The notes: a model not told the origin generated them from the sequence alone. A DNA stretch of 28,297 nt from SFWF01 sp045537915 (GCA_045537915.1 JAZSQK010000055.1:1-28297), one strand, 5' to 3'; positions 5,596 through 14,307 are shown, counted from the stretch's first letter. Translations and numbers: made by a program.

Positions 5596-7059
5596 TTAAA
5601 GTGTCTTTTTCCAGGTTGCTTTTGAAAAGAGAATTAAAACGGGGAAAATTTCAAGTCTGCCGACAATCATATTAAAGCAGAGCAGAAGCTTTGAAAAATC
5701 AGTAAGCCAAGCATAGTTTGCCGCCGGGCCGACAAGGGAAAGCCCAGGTCCTATATTATTAAGTCCAGAGGCAACCGCCGTAAAACCGCTGACAAGGTCA
5801 CAGCCCTCTGCCGCTATTATTGCAAGTGTGCTTAAAGCGAAAATCCCGAAATACACAATGAAATAAGAGGTTGTTCCTCTGAGTGTTTCGTGGTCAACCG
5901 TTCTGCCCTCGAGCTTTACCGAGTGTACCGAACGGGGATAGAGTATATATTTTACCTCTCTGGCCGCATTTTTAATGAGCAGCACTATTCTTGAAACCTT
6001 TATTCCGCCCGCCGTACAGCCTGCGCATCCACCTATAAACATAAGTGAAACTAACACCGCCTGACTTAAGGTTGGCCAGAGGTTAAAGTCTGTCGTTGCA
6101 AAGCCAGTTGTCGAGATGATAGATGCCACCTGAAAATATGCCGTGCGGAAGGTTTCCTCCCCTGTCATAGCAGAGGTTTGGGGAGAAAGCGTGAGGGAAA
6201 GGGTTATTGTTCCGACCGCTATTGCAACGATTGCAACAAACCATCTTAATTCCTCGCTCTTTAAAGCCTTTATAAACCGACCGATAAGTATTCCGTAAAA
6301 AACATTGAAGTTTATTCCGAAGCAGAGCATAAAGGTTGCAATTACATACTGACAGTAGGGCGAGTATGAGGCGATAGAATCGTTCTTTGTTCCAAATCCA
6401 CCCGTTCCTGCCGTTGCGACTGCATGACAAAAGGCTTCATAGAGGCTCATTTTGCCGAAAAGAAGTAAAATGAAAAGTATAGCGGTCAGCAGGATATATA
6501 TTCCGTACATAACCCGAGCGGTTTTTGCGATTTTAGGCACAACCTTTTCAACCGATGGTCCCGGAGATTCCGCCCTCATAAGATGCATAAACCTTGTACT
6601 CTTCATATCCGAGCGAGGCATAATGGCAAGAACAAAAACAAGTATTCCCATTCCGCCAATCCAGTGTGTAAAGCATCGCCAGAGGTTCATACCCTGGCTC
6701 ATTGCTTCAACATCCGAAAGAATCGAGGCTCCCGTTGTTGTAAACCCCGAGACCGTTTCAAAATAAGCATCGACAAAGGAGGGTATCTGACCGCTTATAA
6801 CAAAGGGCAGAGCCCCAAACACCGACATGATAAACCATGAAAGTCCGACACAGGCAAAACCGTCCCGAGAGCGCACACTCTTGTTTTCGGGCGGTTTTAT
6901 TGTCAGAATAAGGCTTATTCCTATCAAAATCAGTATCGGAATAACAAAGGGTATTATGCTTTCCTTATATATGAGGGCGCAAAAAAGCGGAACAAGTAAA
7001 AGCACCGCTTCGGCGCCGAGAATTCTGCCGATTATAAACAAAACCATTCTGTAATTCAT
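5596..7059 (-). CDS. trkH: Trk-type potassium uptake channel subunit
   Basis: 487 aa polytopic membrane protein, the K+-conducting subunit of Trk/Ktr systems. The four pore-loop selectivity regions are visible: SGFTTTGASIL (~residue 105), TAGTGGFGTK (~220), ISTTGFATTDF (~315) and SGLNNIGPGLSL (~435). The length matches the family (480-500 aa). It is expressed after trkA with a 12-nt gap, so channel and gating subunit come from one transcript. The C-terminus RLEIFPVLILFSKATWKK is typical. Confidence 0.96.
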   Translation of the reverse strand: MNYRMVLFIIGRILGAEAVLLLVPLFCALIYKESIIPFVIPILILIGISLILTIKPPENKSVRSRDGFACVGLSWFIMSVFGALPFVISGQIPSFVDAYFETVSGFTTTGASILSDVEAMSQGMNLWRCFTHWIGGMGILVFVLAIMPRSDMKSTRFMHLMRAESPGPSVEKVVPKIAKTARVMYGIYILLTAILFILLLFGKMSLYEAFCHAVATAGTGGFGTKNDSIASYSPYCQYVIATFMLCFGINFNVFYGILIGRFIKALKSEELRWFVAIVAIAVGTITLSLTLSPQTSAMTGEETFRTAYFQVASIISTTGFATTDFNLWPTLSQAVLVSLMFIGGCAGCTAGGIKVSRIVLLIKNAAREVKYILYPRSVHSVKLEGRTVDHETLRGTTSYFIVYFGIFALSTLAIIAAEGCDLVSGFTAVASGLNNIGPGLSLVGPAANYAWLTDFSKLLLCFNMIVGRLEIFPVLILFSKATWKKTL

Positions 7060-7071
7060 AAGACACTACCC

Positions 7072-8430
7072 TTACAAAATAATTTCATCAAGGTCGGAAA
7101 AGGCCTGACCCGCCGTAATAACTATAACGCTGTCGCCCTCGTTTATAACGGTATTACCGTCAGGGATAATGACGGTGTTGTGTCGGCTGACACAGGCGAT
7201 GATTACATTCTTCTTAAGCCTGGTTTGTTTTAGCGGAAGGCCTATGAGCTGACTGCTCGGCGCCGCTATAAATTCAACCGCCTCGGCCTTTCCGTCGAGA
7301 ATTCTGTAAAGGGTTTCTATCTGTGAGCCCTGTGAATTGTTAACCGCTCTGATATACCTTAAGATTATTCCCGCAATTATGTCCTGAGGATAAACGGTAG
7401 TGCAGTCCTCAAGCACCGTGGGTATCATCGAAAGAAGTGCAGGTCTTGTAACCTTGCAGATTATCTTCTTTACAGAACGGGTTGCGGCATACATTGAGAT
7501 TATGATGTTTTCCTCGTCCTTACCGGTAAGGGAAACTACTGCATCGGCCTCCTCAATTCCGTACTCCGAAAGAATCTCGGTATCTGCTCCGTCGGCGCAA
7601 ATGACCGACACTCCCGAAAGTTGAGCCTCTATTTCGGCCGCCTTTGCGGCATCCGCCTCGATAAGACGAACCTTGATGCCTGTCTTTTCAAGGTATTTTG
7701 CAAGATAATATGCGGTTCGGCTGCCTCCGATGAGAAGCACCGATTTTATCTTCTTTTTCTGAATGCCGAGAGCCTTTAATACTCCTGAAAGCTTTAGCTT
7801 TGCGGCAGAAAAATGCACAACATCTCCGGCTTTGAGCACAAAATTACCGGATGGAATTATTACCTCTCCTTCACGCTGAACGGCGCAGACAAGCATTGGC
7901 GTTTCGACCGCCTTTTTAATATCGAAAAGGGCAAGATTGCAAAGAGGACTGTCCTCGGTAATCGTAATCTCAACAAGGTCAATTCTTCCCTTTGCAAAGG
8001 TTTCAACCTTACTTGCCGCAGGGATTTCAATCGTTTTCGCAATTTCACTTGCCGCCTCAAAGTCGGGATTGACAACAAGGTCTATGCCGAGCTTTTGCCT
8101 CATAAAGTCCATCTGGAGAGAATATTCGGGGTTTCGCACCCTTGCGACCGAATGCTTTGCGCCGAGCTTTTCGGCAACAAGGCAGCTCATAATATTAAGC
8201 TCATCAGAGCCGGTAACCGCAATAAAAACATCGCACCTGTCTACCCCTGCATCACGCTGCACAGGGAATGAGGCGCCGTTTCCGCAATAGCCGATAACGT
8301 CATAGTCGTTGATCATTGCCTCTACTACCTTGGAGGCGGTGTCAATAAGAGCAACGTCGTGTCCCTCTCCCGACAAAAGCTCGGTAAGGGCGAGTCCCAC
8401 CTTTCCTCCTCCGACAATAATAATATTCAT
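7072..8430 (-). CDS. trkA: Trk potassium transporter regulatory subunit (two RCK domains)
   Basis: Cytoplasmic NAD(H)/nucleotide-binding gating subunit for TrkH. 452 aa from the ATG at 8430. The in-frame ATG at 8439 is less likely because GGGAG sits only 1 nt before it but 10 nt before 8430. Residues 1-~220 form one RCK unit with the Rossmann motif GGGKVG near the N-terminus; residues ~225-452 repeat it (KSVLLIGGSRTAYYLAKYLE), each followed by a TrkA-C domain. This double architecture is that of classical TrkA rather than single-RCK KtrA. Confidence 0.95.
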   Translation of the reverse strand: MNIIIVGGGKVGLALTELLSGEGHDVALIDTASKVVEAMINDYDVIGYCGNGASFPVQRDAGVDRCDVFIAVTGSDELNIMSCLVAEKLGAKHSVARVRNPEYSLQMDFMRQKLGIDLVVNPDFEAASEIAKTIEIPAASKVETFAKGRIDLVEITITEDSPLCNLALFDIKKAVETPMLVCAVQREGEVIIPSGNFVLKAGDVVHFSAAKLKLSGVLKALGIQKKKIKSVLLIGGSRTAYYLAKYLEKTGIKVRLIEADAAKAAEIEAQLSGVSVICADGADTEILSEYGIEEADAVVSLTGKDEENIIISMYAATRSVKKIICKVTRPALLSMIPTVLEDCTTVYPQDIIAGIILRYIRAVNNSQGSQIETLYRILDGKAEAVEFIAAPSSQLIGLPLKQTRLKKNVIIACVSRHNTVIIPDGNTVINEGDSVIVITAGQAFSDLDEIIL

Positions 8431-8486
8431 AAAAATCATTCTCCCTTTGAAAAAGAGTCTGCAGGTTTCTTAACTATTTTTTCTAC

Positions 8487-8515
8487 ATTATATATTATAT
8501 CTATAAAAATATCAA
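8487..8515 (-). promoter_or_regulatory. Promoter of trkA-trkH
   Basis: On the minus strand TTGATA and a consensus TATAAT are separated by 17 bp, ~57 nt upstream of the trkA ATG. Confidence 0.8.
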
Positions 8516-8526
8516 GTAAAGACTAA

Positions 8527-8552
8527 TGCCGAGCGATTAAGACCGCTCGGCA
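8527..8552 (-). terminator. Probable terminator of the ABC importer operon
   Basis: TGCCGAGCG pairs with CGCTCGGCA around an 8-nt loop just after the ATPase stop. The T-run is strong on the plus strand and weak on the minus strand, so termination in the operon's direction may be incomplete. Confidence 0.55.
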
Positions 8553-8560
8553 GTTTTTTG

Positions 8561-9121
8561 TTATTCTATCTTAATTTCCTTGTAGTCAAAGCCCTCAAAA
8601 AGCTCGGGCTGATGGGTAACGGCAATTATAAGCCTGTCATTATATTCCGCTACAATATCTGCAATTATTTTTTTTGCAAGAGGCTCGTCAATTCCGTTAA
8701 AGGCCTCGTCCAAAAGGAGCACATCTCCCCCGAAGGCAAGGGCTCTGGCTATTGCAACCCTCCGCCTCATTCCGCCCGAAAGCTCACTCGGTAAAAGGTT
8801 TTGTGAGTCGGCAAGGCCGACCTGTGAAAGCCTTTCCTTTGCCCTTTCGGTATCGCTTACGAGGGCTACATTCTCAAGGGCAGTAAGACTTGGAATAAGT
8901 CTGTCCTCCTGAAAAACGGCAGAAATTATATGGTCGTTTGTCTGCACACTGCCGCTGTTTTGGGAAACGAGTCCTAAGATTAGTCGCATAAGGGTTGTTT
9001 TTCCGCTGCCCGAAGCCCCAGTAATAAGATATAACCCGCTTGTGTCGAACTTTGTCGAGAAGTTATCCAGCACCTTTTTCTTTTTGTAGGCCACAGTAAC
9101 CCTATCAATAACTATACTCAT
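8561..9121 (-). CDS. ABC importer ATP-binding protein (NitT/TauT/SsuB type)
   Basis: 186 aa cytoplasmic ATPase powering the adjacent permease. All nucleotide-binding motifs are present: Walker A GASGSGKTT (~residue 35), Q-loop FQED, signature LSGGMRRR, Walker B VLLLDEAFNGID and switch histidine AVTHQ. It is compact compared with the ~240-260 aa common for SsuB/TauB, lacking the usual C-terminal extension but not any motif. Its ATG overlaps the permease stop (ATGA), so the two are translationally coupled. Substrate cannot be deduced. Confidence 0.93.
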   Translation of the reverse strand: MSIVIDRVTVAYKKKKVLDNFSTKFDTSGLYLITGASGSGKTTLMRLILGLVSQNSGSVQTNDHIISAVFQEDRLIPSLTALENVALVSDTERAKERLSQVGLADSQNLLPSELSGGMRRRVAIARALAFGGDVLLLDEAFNGIDEPLAKKIIADIVAEYNDRLIIAVTHQPELFEGFDYKEIKIE

Positions 9122-9870
9122 TTGCGAAGCCCCCTTTTTACTGCGGCTTTCAGCAGGGTTTCAAGCAGAAAACTCAATGCCACCACGACCACCGTCCAGA
9201 CAAGCACGTCGGCGGTTTCAAGGATAACCCTTGCATTGTTCATTTCCCGTCCTATCGCAATGCTCGGATAGCTTATAACCTCGGCGGCAATGCCCGATTT
9301 CCAGGCAAGGCCCAAAGAGGTAAGACATCCCGAATAAAAATGAGGCAAAACCGACGGGAATATAATTTTCTTAAGGGTGGTAATTCTCCTGAGTTTAAAA
9401 ACCTTTGCCATTTCAAGCAGATTTTCGTCAAGACTGTCGAGCCCTGCCGTAAGGTTTTCCCAGACTATAGGCATTACCATTAAAAATGCTATGAAAATCG
9501 GTATAATATCCGAATCAAGCCACAAAAAAGCCAGAAGTATAAAGGAAACTACAGGGGTTGCTCTGACAGCGTGAAGAGCGGGGGCAATTATCATCCTTGC
9601 CGCCGCAACATATTTGGTTAAAAGGGCAATTAAGCCGCCAAGCAACACTCCGAGAACAAAGCCTAAAAGTATTCTTACAAGGGAAATTCCCGTAATACTC
9701 CAAAACTTAGGCTCTGCCGCTAGAACAATAAACCTTTTTGCTACGGTAAGCGGACCGGGCAAAAATAGCTCTTTATCAATGAGAATTGCCGCAATCTGCC
9801 AGACGGCAATCCAAAAGACTGCCGCCGCTACACCCTTTAATATTTTAAGGAATAAAGTAGAACTCTTCAT
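9118..9870 (-). CDS. ABC importer permease (SsuC/TauC type)
   Basis: 250 aa inner-membrane permease with about six hydrophobic segments. The EAA-like coupling loop is visible at ~residues 150-180 (EMAKVFKLRRITTLKKIIFPSVLPHF), matching the nitrate/taurine/sulfonate permease family. AGGAGG lies 12 nt before the ATG at 9870, which falls inside the end of the upstream binding-protein gene (26-nt overlap). It forms a complete importer with the binding protein and ATPase. Confidence 0.92.
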   Translation of the reverse strand: MKSSTLFLKILKGVAAAVFWIAVWQIAAILIDKELFLPGPLTVAKRFIVLAAEPKFWSITGISLVRILLGFVLGVLLGGLIALLTKYVAAARMIIAPALHAVRATPVVSFILLAFLWLDSDIIPIFIAFLMVMPIVWENLTAGLDSLDENLLEMAKVFKLRRITTLKKIIFPSVLPHFYSGCLTSLGLAWKSGIAAEVISYPSIAIGREMNNARVILETADVLVWTVVVVALSFLLETLLKAAVKRGLRK

Positions 9871-10819
9871 CCGGTACAGCTCCTCCTACAGAGGTGGGAT
9901 TTGCGGTGTGAAGAAGATTGAAGTAATCCTCTATAGCGGGTTTCATATCGGCTCCGCTGACAAGTGTCAGATTGCAGTTGGGGATTGCCTTTGTGGCGAT
10001 TGCCGCCTTGGGAACGATGCCGTGCGCTTCGCATAGGGCTCCCGCCTCGGCAGCATTTTCTTTAGCGTAGTTTATCGACTCGCCGAGCTGCTTTATAAAG
10101 AGCTCAACCTGTTCGGGATACTGCTCTAAAAACTCGGTGCGAACGACAACACAGCCCATTGTCAGTTTGCTGTTTTCGTCTGCGACCTTGTTCCACTCAT
10201 CGTTGAGGTTAAGGGCAATACGAAGCTCCTTGTTCTGCACCATGGAAGAGGTAACATTCGGCTCGGGAAGCATACCTATTGCAACCTCGTTTGTGGCAAG
10301 AAGCGTGGCAAGTTCGGTGTGCTCACTCTTAAATTCGACCGTAACATCCTTACCTACCTCGAGTCCGTTTTTCTCGAGCAGGTAATTCAGGACATATTCA
10401 GGGTTTGCTCCCTGTCCTGTAGCGTATATGGTCTTTCCTCTTAAATCCTCGAAAGAGTTAATGGTGTTGCCGTTTTCAAGGATATAAAGCGAACCGAGGG
10501 TGTTTATCGCTATCATTTTTATGCCCTTTTCGGTTCTCTTGTAGAGGGTTGCGGCAAGGTTTGTCGGAAGGGCGGCTATGTCTGCCTTTTTAGAGGATAT
10601 TGCCGATACAACCTCGGTCGGCTCGCCCGCAACGCTGAAGGTGTATTTGCTGTTTTGGTTGGCCTTTGCATCCTCCATCATCTTTGCCATACCGATGCCT
10701 GTCGGACCTTTAAGGGTAATTATTTTTGTATCGACGGCCTCTACCGTCGGCTTGTTACAACCGACTGCAAAGATTGCAATCAAGGCTGCCGCAAGTATTA
10801 AAGCAATTATTTTTTTCAT
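9845..10819 (-). CDS. ABC importer substrate-binding lipoprotein (NMT1/SsuA-like)
   Basis: 324 aa. A signal peptide with lipobox FAVGC puts the lipidated Cys at residue 21, so the mature protein is tethered outside the membrane. The body has the type II periplasmic-binding fold pattern of the NMT1/SsuA/TauA group: an N-lobe with KGPTGIGMAKMMEDAK, AALPTNLAATLYKR and the hinge segment FEDLRGKTIYATGQGANPEY. The ligand is unknown; sulfonates, nitrate, thiamine precursors and similar small anions or heterocycles are all handled by relatives. It is first of the three importer genes, directly after and overlapping the Crp-family regulator. Confidence 0.9.
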   Translation of the reverse strand: MKKIIALILAAALIAIFAVGCNKPTVEAVDTKIITLKGPTGIGMAKMMEDAKANQNSKYTFSVAGEPTEVVSAISSKKADIAALPTNLAATLYKRTEKGIKMIAINTLGSLYILENGNTINSFEDLRGKTIYATGQGANPEYVLNYLLEKNGLEVGKDVTVEFKSEHTELATLLATNEVAIGMLPEPNVTSSMVQNKELRIALNLNDEWNKVADENSKLTMGCVVVRTEFLEQYPEQVELFIKQLGESINYAKENAAEAGALCEAHGIVPKAAIATKAIPNCNLTLVSGADMKPAIEDYFNLLHTANPTSVGGAVPDEEFYFIP

Positions 10820-11474
10820 TTTGCATACATCCTTTAACTATTTTTATATTCCGTTCGCAAACGGTTATTATTCCCTGTTCGCAGAGGGTGTTTCTCGCTC
10901 TGTAAAGACTTGCTCTGCTGATGTCAAGCGCTCCTGCCAGACGGGAGAAATTGACATTCTCACAAACACCTTTCTCATCTGCATTTTTAAAGATATACTC
11001 TGCCAGTCGTTCAACCGCCTCGCCTCCCGTAAAGGTGGCTATTCTGCGGTTCAAAAAGGCAACCCTGTCGCTTAAAAAGCAGATATATGAAACCGCCCTG
11101 TCAAAGTTCTGGCTTAAAAGCCTCTCTATGCCCTCTCGGGTTATGAAAAGCACCTCGCATTTTCCTGCCGCATTTATTCGGCTAAACGGCTCTGCCGATT
11201 CTTTGCAAAAGACCGATGCGGCTCCGAAAATGTCGGAGGGAGAAAAGGTTTTAAGAGAGGTGTTTTTGTCACTGTCGCAAATGGCGGTTGCCCGACCTTT
11301 TAGTATTATTCCGAGCTTTGATTTAGTCTTGTCTGTGCCGTAAATTGTTTCTCCCTTTGAGAAGCTTTTTCGCTCACAAACACCGCTATTGCAAAACTCA
11401 ATTATCTCATTCGGGCTCATAGAGTTAAAAAGAAAGCTTTTGCCGATAATTTCTGCCTCGCAAAGAGAAAGCAT
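10755..11474 (-). CDS. Crp/Fnr-family transcriptional regulator
   Basis: 239 aa. Residues ~15-130 are a cyclic-nucleotide-binding-like beta-barrel (FSKGETIYGTDKTKSKLGIILKG, FSPSDIFGAASVF). A long helix follows, then a winged-helix domain (~165-220, FSRLAGALDISRASLYRARN). It lacks an N-terminal Fe-S cysteine cluster of Fnr type. The C-terminus carries ~20 Cys-rich extra residues (CMQNEKNNCFNTCGSLDCNLC) encoded in a 65-nt overlap with the binding-protein gene. First gene of the importer operon, so it probably regulates that operon and itself through the palindrome at its promoter. AAGGAG is 8 nt before the ATG. Confidence 0.9.
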   Translation of the reverse strand: MLSLCEAEIIGKSFLFNSMSPNEIIEFCNSGVCERKSFSKGETIYGTDKTKSKLGIILKGRATAICDSDKNTSLKTFSPSDIFGAASVFCKESAEPFSRINAAGKCEVLFITREGIERLLSQNFDRAVSYICFLSDRVAFLNRRIATFTGGEAVERLAEYIFKNADEKGVCENVNFSRLAGALDISRASLYRARNTLCEQGIITVCERNIKIVKGCMQNEKNNCFNTCGSLDCNLCSRL

Positions 11475-11487
11475 ACCTAAATCTCCT

Positions 11488-11515
11488 TAAAAGTGTTTCA
11501 TATGATACACTTTTA
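11488..11515. promoter_or_regulatory. 28-bp palindromic operator at the Crp-family promoter
   Basis: TAAAAGTGT-T-TCATATGA-T-ACACTTTTA: perfectly symmetrical apart from one T/T pair each side. It spans from the -10 element through the start of transcription to the edge of the ribosome site, so a bound protein would block expression. The likely ligand is the encoded Crp-family protein. A second, outer dyad (11468-11479 with 11524-11535) has the same centre. Confidence 0.7.
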
Positions 11516-11543
11516 TATTATCATAGGTATGCTTTTTTGTCAA
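11515..11543 (-). promoter_or_regulatory. Promoter of the Crp regulator/ABC importer operon
   Basis: Consensus TTGACA and TAATAT separated by 17 bp on the minus strand; the -10 touches the palindromic operator. Confidence 0.82.
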
Positions 11544-13037
11544 TTATCTTTTTCTGATTAAAATAACGGTCGGAACAAAGGTTATGAATATACAGCCAAA
11601 CAAAAGTATTATGTAAACCAAGTCGGAAGATGCAAAGAAGCCGAGCAGAGTATCGGCAAGAAGGGCTGCCAGAACACTTGCCGTAAGGGGCATAAAAAGG
11701 TCTTTAAAAAGTGTCATTTGGGCGCCGCTCGTCTTTATAAGACAGGTCAGATTTAAAAGCGATGTAAAGAGGTTACTCGCATACATTATTACTATAAAAC
11801 CGTTAAAGCTGAAAAAGGGCAAAAATGCGAGAATTGCAACTATTCTGCCCAAAGAATCGAGTATCGAATGACGGAAGGTAACCATCTGCTTATCGAGCGC
11901 CTTAAGAAGTGCGTCGGATACCGAGTCTATATACATAAAGGGAACCAGCGGAGCCAGTGCCTTAATGATGCCACCTACCCCGTCCTCCTTATATATCAGT
12001 CTGCCGAGGGGCTCGGCGGCAAAGAAAAAGCCGACCGCAAAGGGAATAGAGGCTAAGAAGGTTACGGTTAGACTTCTCTCTGCAGCATATTTTATACGAA
12101 GCCTTTTCCCTCGTACCGCAGCCTCGCTCATTTCAGGAATAAGCAGACTTGTGACCGAGGATAAAAGCCCCGCCGGGAAGAATAAAAGCGGGAGCGCCAT
12201 TCCCTTTATCATACCGAATTTTGAAAGGGCGTCGGCCCTTGTGAGTCCCGATTTTACAAGGGTGGTTGGCACAATCATATTCTCGACCGTTCTTAAAAAG
12301 GAATTGAGGTATTTGCCCAGAGCGATAGGGGCAGCAATTCGGCTGACTGTCGGCAAAAATCTGTAATCGGGATTCTTTCTGCCCGAAAGCCCCGAGAGCT
12401 TTTTACGGTCAAAGACATAGACCAAAGAAAGATAAGCAAATGAGGAGAACTCGGCTACTGCATCGCCGAAAAGCACGGCGGCACAGGATTCGGCAACACC
12501 GATATTATCACTCCTTAAAATGCCCATTATAAAGGCAATTCTGACCCCCTGTTCTATAAGCTGTGAGGAGGAGTTTGGCAGAGCCTTTTTCCTTGCGAAA
12601 AAGTAACCCTTGAAAACGGCAGATACCGCCATAAATGGCAGTGAAAAGGACATTATCTTAAGGGCTGAAATTGCTCTTGTATCCGATATTATGTAAACCG
12701 ATATAGGTTTTGCAAAGCCGTATACTGCGCTTCCCGATACCGCCGCTATAACCAAAACCACTATTATGCTCTTAAAAAGCACCTTTTCGACTCCCCTGCG
12801 GCAGCCGAGGGCGATTTCTTCAGACACAAGTCGGGTAACGGCTATGCCTATTCCCGAGGTTGCAAAGACCGATACAAAGGCATAAACCGAGAAGATCTGC
12901 TGATAGAGTCCCATGCCCTCTGCACCCACGCTTGAAGCCAACCAGACACGAAACAGCATACCTACAAATCTTAAAATAAGACTTGTTGCCGTCAAGAGTG
13001 CGGCATTTTTAATAAATATTACTCTACCTTTGCCCAT
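11544..13037 (-). CDS. SpoVB/MurJ-like polysaccharide flippase (MVF family)
   Basis: 497 aa membrane protein with about 14 hydrophobic segments, start at the ATG at 13037 because GGGAGGA precedes it. The frame extends to 13121 but that extension would run through the parS site. N-terminal KNAALLTATSLILRFVGMLFRVWLASSVGAEGMGLYQ is the hallmark of the stage V sporulation protein B/oligosaccharide flippase group; arginines in TM1-2 and SSVGAEGMG are conserved there. Such proteins flip lipid-linked cell-wall or cortex precursors. Whether it acts in vegetative wall or spore cortex synthesis is not decided by sequence; the organism's spoIIID makes a sporulation role plausible. Confidence 0.85.
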   Translation of the reverse strand: MGKGRVIFIKNAALLTATSLILRFVGMLFRVWLASSVGAEGMGLYQQIFSVYAFVSVFATSGIGIAVTRLVSEEIALGCRRGVEKVLFKSIIVVLVIAAVSGSAVYGFAKPISVYIISDTRAISALKIMSFSLPFMAVSAVFKGYFFARKKALPNSSSQLIEQGVRIAFIMGILRSDNIGVAESCAAVLFGDAVAEFSSFAYLSLVYVFDRKKLSGLSGRKNPDYRFLPTVSRIAAPIALGKYLNSFLRTVENMIVPTTLVKSGLTRADALSKFGMIKGMALPLLFFPAGLLSSVTSLLIPEMSEAAVRGKRLRIKYAAERSLTVTFLASIPFAVGFFFAAEPLGRLIYKEDGVGGIIKALAPLVPFMYIDSVSDALLKALDKQMVTFRHSILDSLGRIVAILAFLPFFSFNGFIVIMYASNLFTSLLNLTCLIKTSGAQMTLFKDLFMPLTASVLAALLADTLLGFFASSDLVYIILLFGCIFITFVPTVILIRKR

Positions 13038-13091
13038 AACCGATTCCTCCCGCAGATTAAAATATATGAGCAAGGCCTGTTTAATATTCTG

Positions 13092-13107
13092 TGTTTCACG
13101 TGAAACA
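13092..13107. promoter_or_regulatory. parS centromere-like site
   Basis: Exact palindrome TGTTTCACGTGAAACA, the consensus site for ParB/Spo0J chromosome segregation. It lies in the gap between the flippase and YczE-like genes, ~11 kb from dnaA, the expected origin-proximal zone. Confidence 0.93.
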
Positions 13108-13110
13108 ATA

Positions 13111-13138
13111 AAGCCTCGCAACCTTTGTTGCGAGGCTT
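13111..13138 (-). terminator. Terminator after the YczE-like gene
   Basis: AAGCCTCGCAAC pairs perfectly with GTTGCGAGGCTT around a 4-nt loop, 5 nt after the stop codon of the upstream gene and 3 nt from parS. A T-containing tail follows on the minus strand. Confidence 0.82.
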
Positions 13139-13143
13139 AAATC

Positions 13144-13839
13144 TTAATTTAGCGCATTTATCATTTTGGGGAACAGAGGTTCTTTGCTGAACAGCTTGTC
13201 GAGCAAAATTCCCCAAAGCCGTATAAGGTGGGAGTTTACAACCGTCACAATTACCGTTCCGATTCCGACTCCAACAAAGTCCTTGAAAAGTATAAGACTT
13301 AAACCGAGCGACAGTAAAAGCATACTAATGTCAAATATCATTTTTATTTTGTGTGTCGGCGTATTGAATCTGTCGGCAACCGCAACAACGAACAGTTCGT
13401 AGACGCAAAGGGGCAAAGATGTTCTGAAATAACAGGCTATGGAGAGAGAAATCACAGTCTCACTGACTACAAAGGCTATGATTCTCAAGGTAAGGCTTTG
13501 GTAAACCGCCTGTCCGCCAAGCACCCAGAGGGCCGCATCCACCATATTTCCGAAAACAAAGGCGGTTGCAAATGAGAATATGTATTTCCAGTTGAACTTC
13601 CTTATAATGACGCACATTATTAAAAGCAATACCGCCTGGAAGACATATTCACAGGCGCCCTGACTGAAAAAGGAGGAAAACCGCACCAGGTACTGATTAA
13701 GTATGAAGGGCGGCGCCGCTATCATTGAAAGGCCAAATCCCGATTTCGTACAGAGGGCGACACCGATGGCGCAGAAAATGTTTCCAAACAGCCAATAAAG
13801 TTCGTTCATTTTTAGGGTTTTCTTTTGTTTAGATTGCAT
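13144..13839 (-). CDS. YczE/YitT-like membrane protein (DUF6198-type)
   Basis: 231 aa integral membrane protein with about five to six hydrophobic segments. The pattern NIFCAIGVALCTKSGFGLSMIAAPPFIL near the N-terminus and VGIGTVIVTVVNSHLIRLW near the C-terminus is typical of the YczE/YyaS/YitT group, whose function is not established. The start at 13839 (AGAGG nearby) is preferred over an internal Met at 13809 with no ribosome site. It begins one base after the tadA stop, so the two are cotranscribed. Confidence 0.75.
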   Translation of the reverse strand: MQSKQKKTLKMNELYWLFGNIFCAIGVALCTKSGFGLSMIAAPPFILNQYLVRFSSFFSQGACEYVFQAVLLLIMCVIIRKFNWKYIFSFATAFVFGNMVDAALWVLGGQAVYQSLTLRIIAFVVSETVISLSIACYFRTSLPLCVYELFVVAVADRFNTPTHKIKMIFDISMLLLSLGLSLILFKDFVGVGIGTVIVTVVNSHLIRLWGILLDKLFSKEPLFPKMINALN

Positions 13840-13840
13840 T

Positions 13841-14287
13841 TTACCTCTTACCTTTGAAAAAACTTGTTAACAGCTCGGCACATTCCTTTTCATATATTCC
13901 GCAGTAAACCTCTGGCTTGTGATTGTAGCCGAGGGAGAAAAGGTCAATTACCGATTCCTTTGATGCCGAACCCGCCTTTTTATCGAAAGCGCCGAAAACC
14001 ACCGTTTTTATACGGGCATTGATAATTCCTCCAGCGCACATCGGACAGGGTTCAAGGGTAACATAGAGCTCACACCCGTCTAGATGGCGGTCGCCCAAGG
14101 TCCTACAAGCCTCTCTGATTGCAACAAGCTCGGCGTGGGCGGTAGCGTCATTGTTGTTTTCACGCAGATTGTAGCCTCTGCCGATTATTTTTCCGTCCTT
14201 TACAACGACTGCGCCGACAGGCACCTCACCGATAAGGGCGGCCTTTTTAGCCAGAGCAATTGCCTCTGTCATAAATCTTTTATCCAC
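13841..14287 (-). CDS. tadA: tRNA-specific adenosine-34 deaminase
   Basis: 148 aa zinc enzyme converting A34 to inosine in the tRNA-Arg(ACG) wobble position. The deaminase motif is complete: HAE with His51 (zinc) and Glu53 (proton shuttle), and PCPMC with Cys81 and Cys84 (zinc). Length and motif spacing are those of TadA rather than a free-base deaminase. The start is GTG with GGGAGG upstream. The start codon lies in a perfect DnaA-box sequence (TTATCCACA, 14280-14288). Confidence 0.94.
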   Translation of the reverse strand: MDKRFMTEAIALAKKAALIGEVPVGAVVVKDGKIIGRGYNLRENNNDATAHAELVAIREACRTLGDRHLDGCELYVTLEPCPMCAGGIINARIKTVVFGAFDKKAGSASKESVIDLFSLGYNHKPEVYCGIYEKECAELLTSFFKGKR

Positions 14288-14307
14288 AAAAAGCCTCCCT
14301 TTAGATT

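Noticed and set aside
7813..8271. 152-codon plus-strand open frame inside trkA
   Set aside because: Antisense to a well-supported gene, with no initiation signals or domain.
8527..8552. Terminator for a plus-strand gene
   Set aside because: Its best T-run is on the plus strand, but no plus-strand gene ends nearby; it is assigned with reservation to the ABC operon.
13038..13121. N-terminal extension of the flippase gene
   Set aside because: The extension translates the parS palindrome; the ATG at 13037 has a strong ribosome site and the normal family N-terminus.
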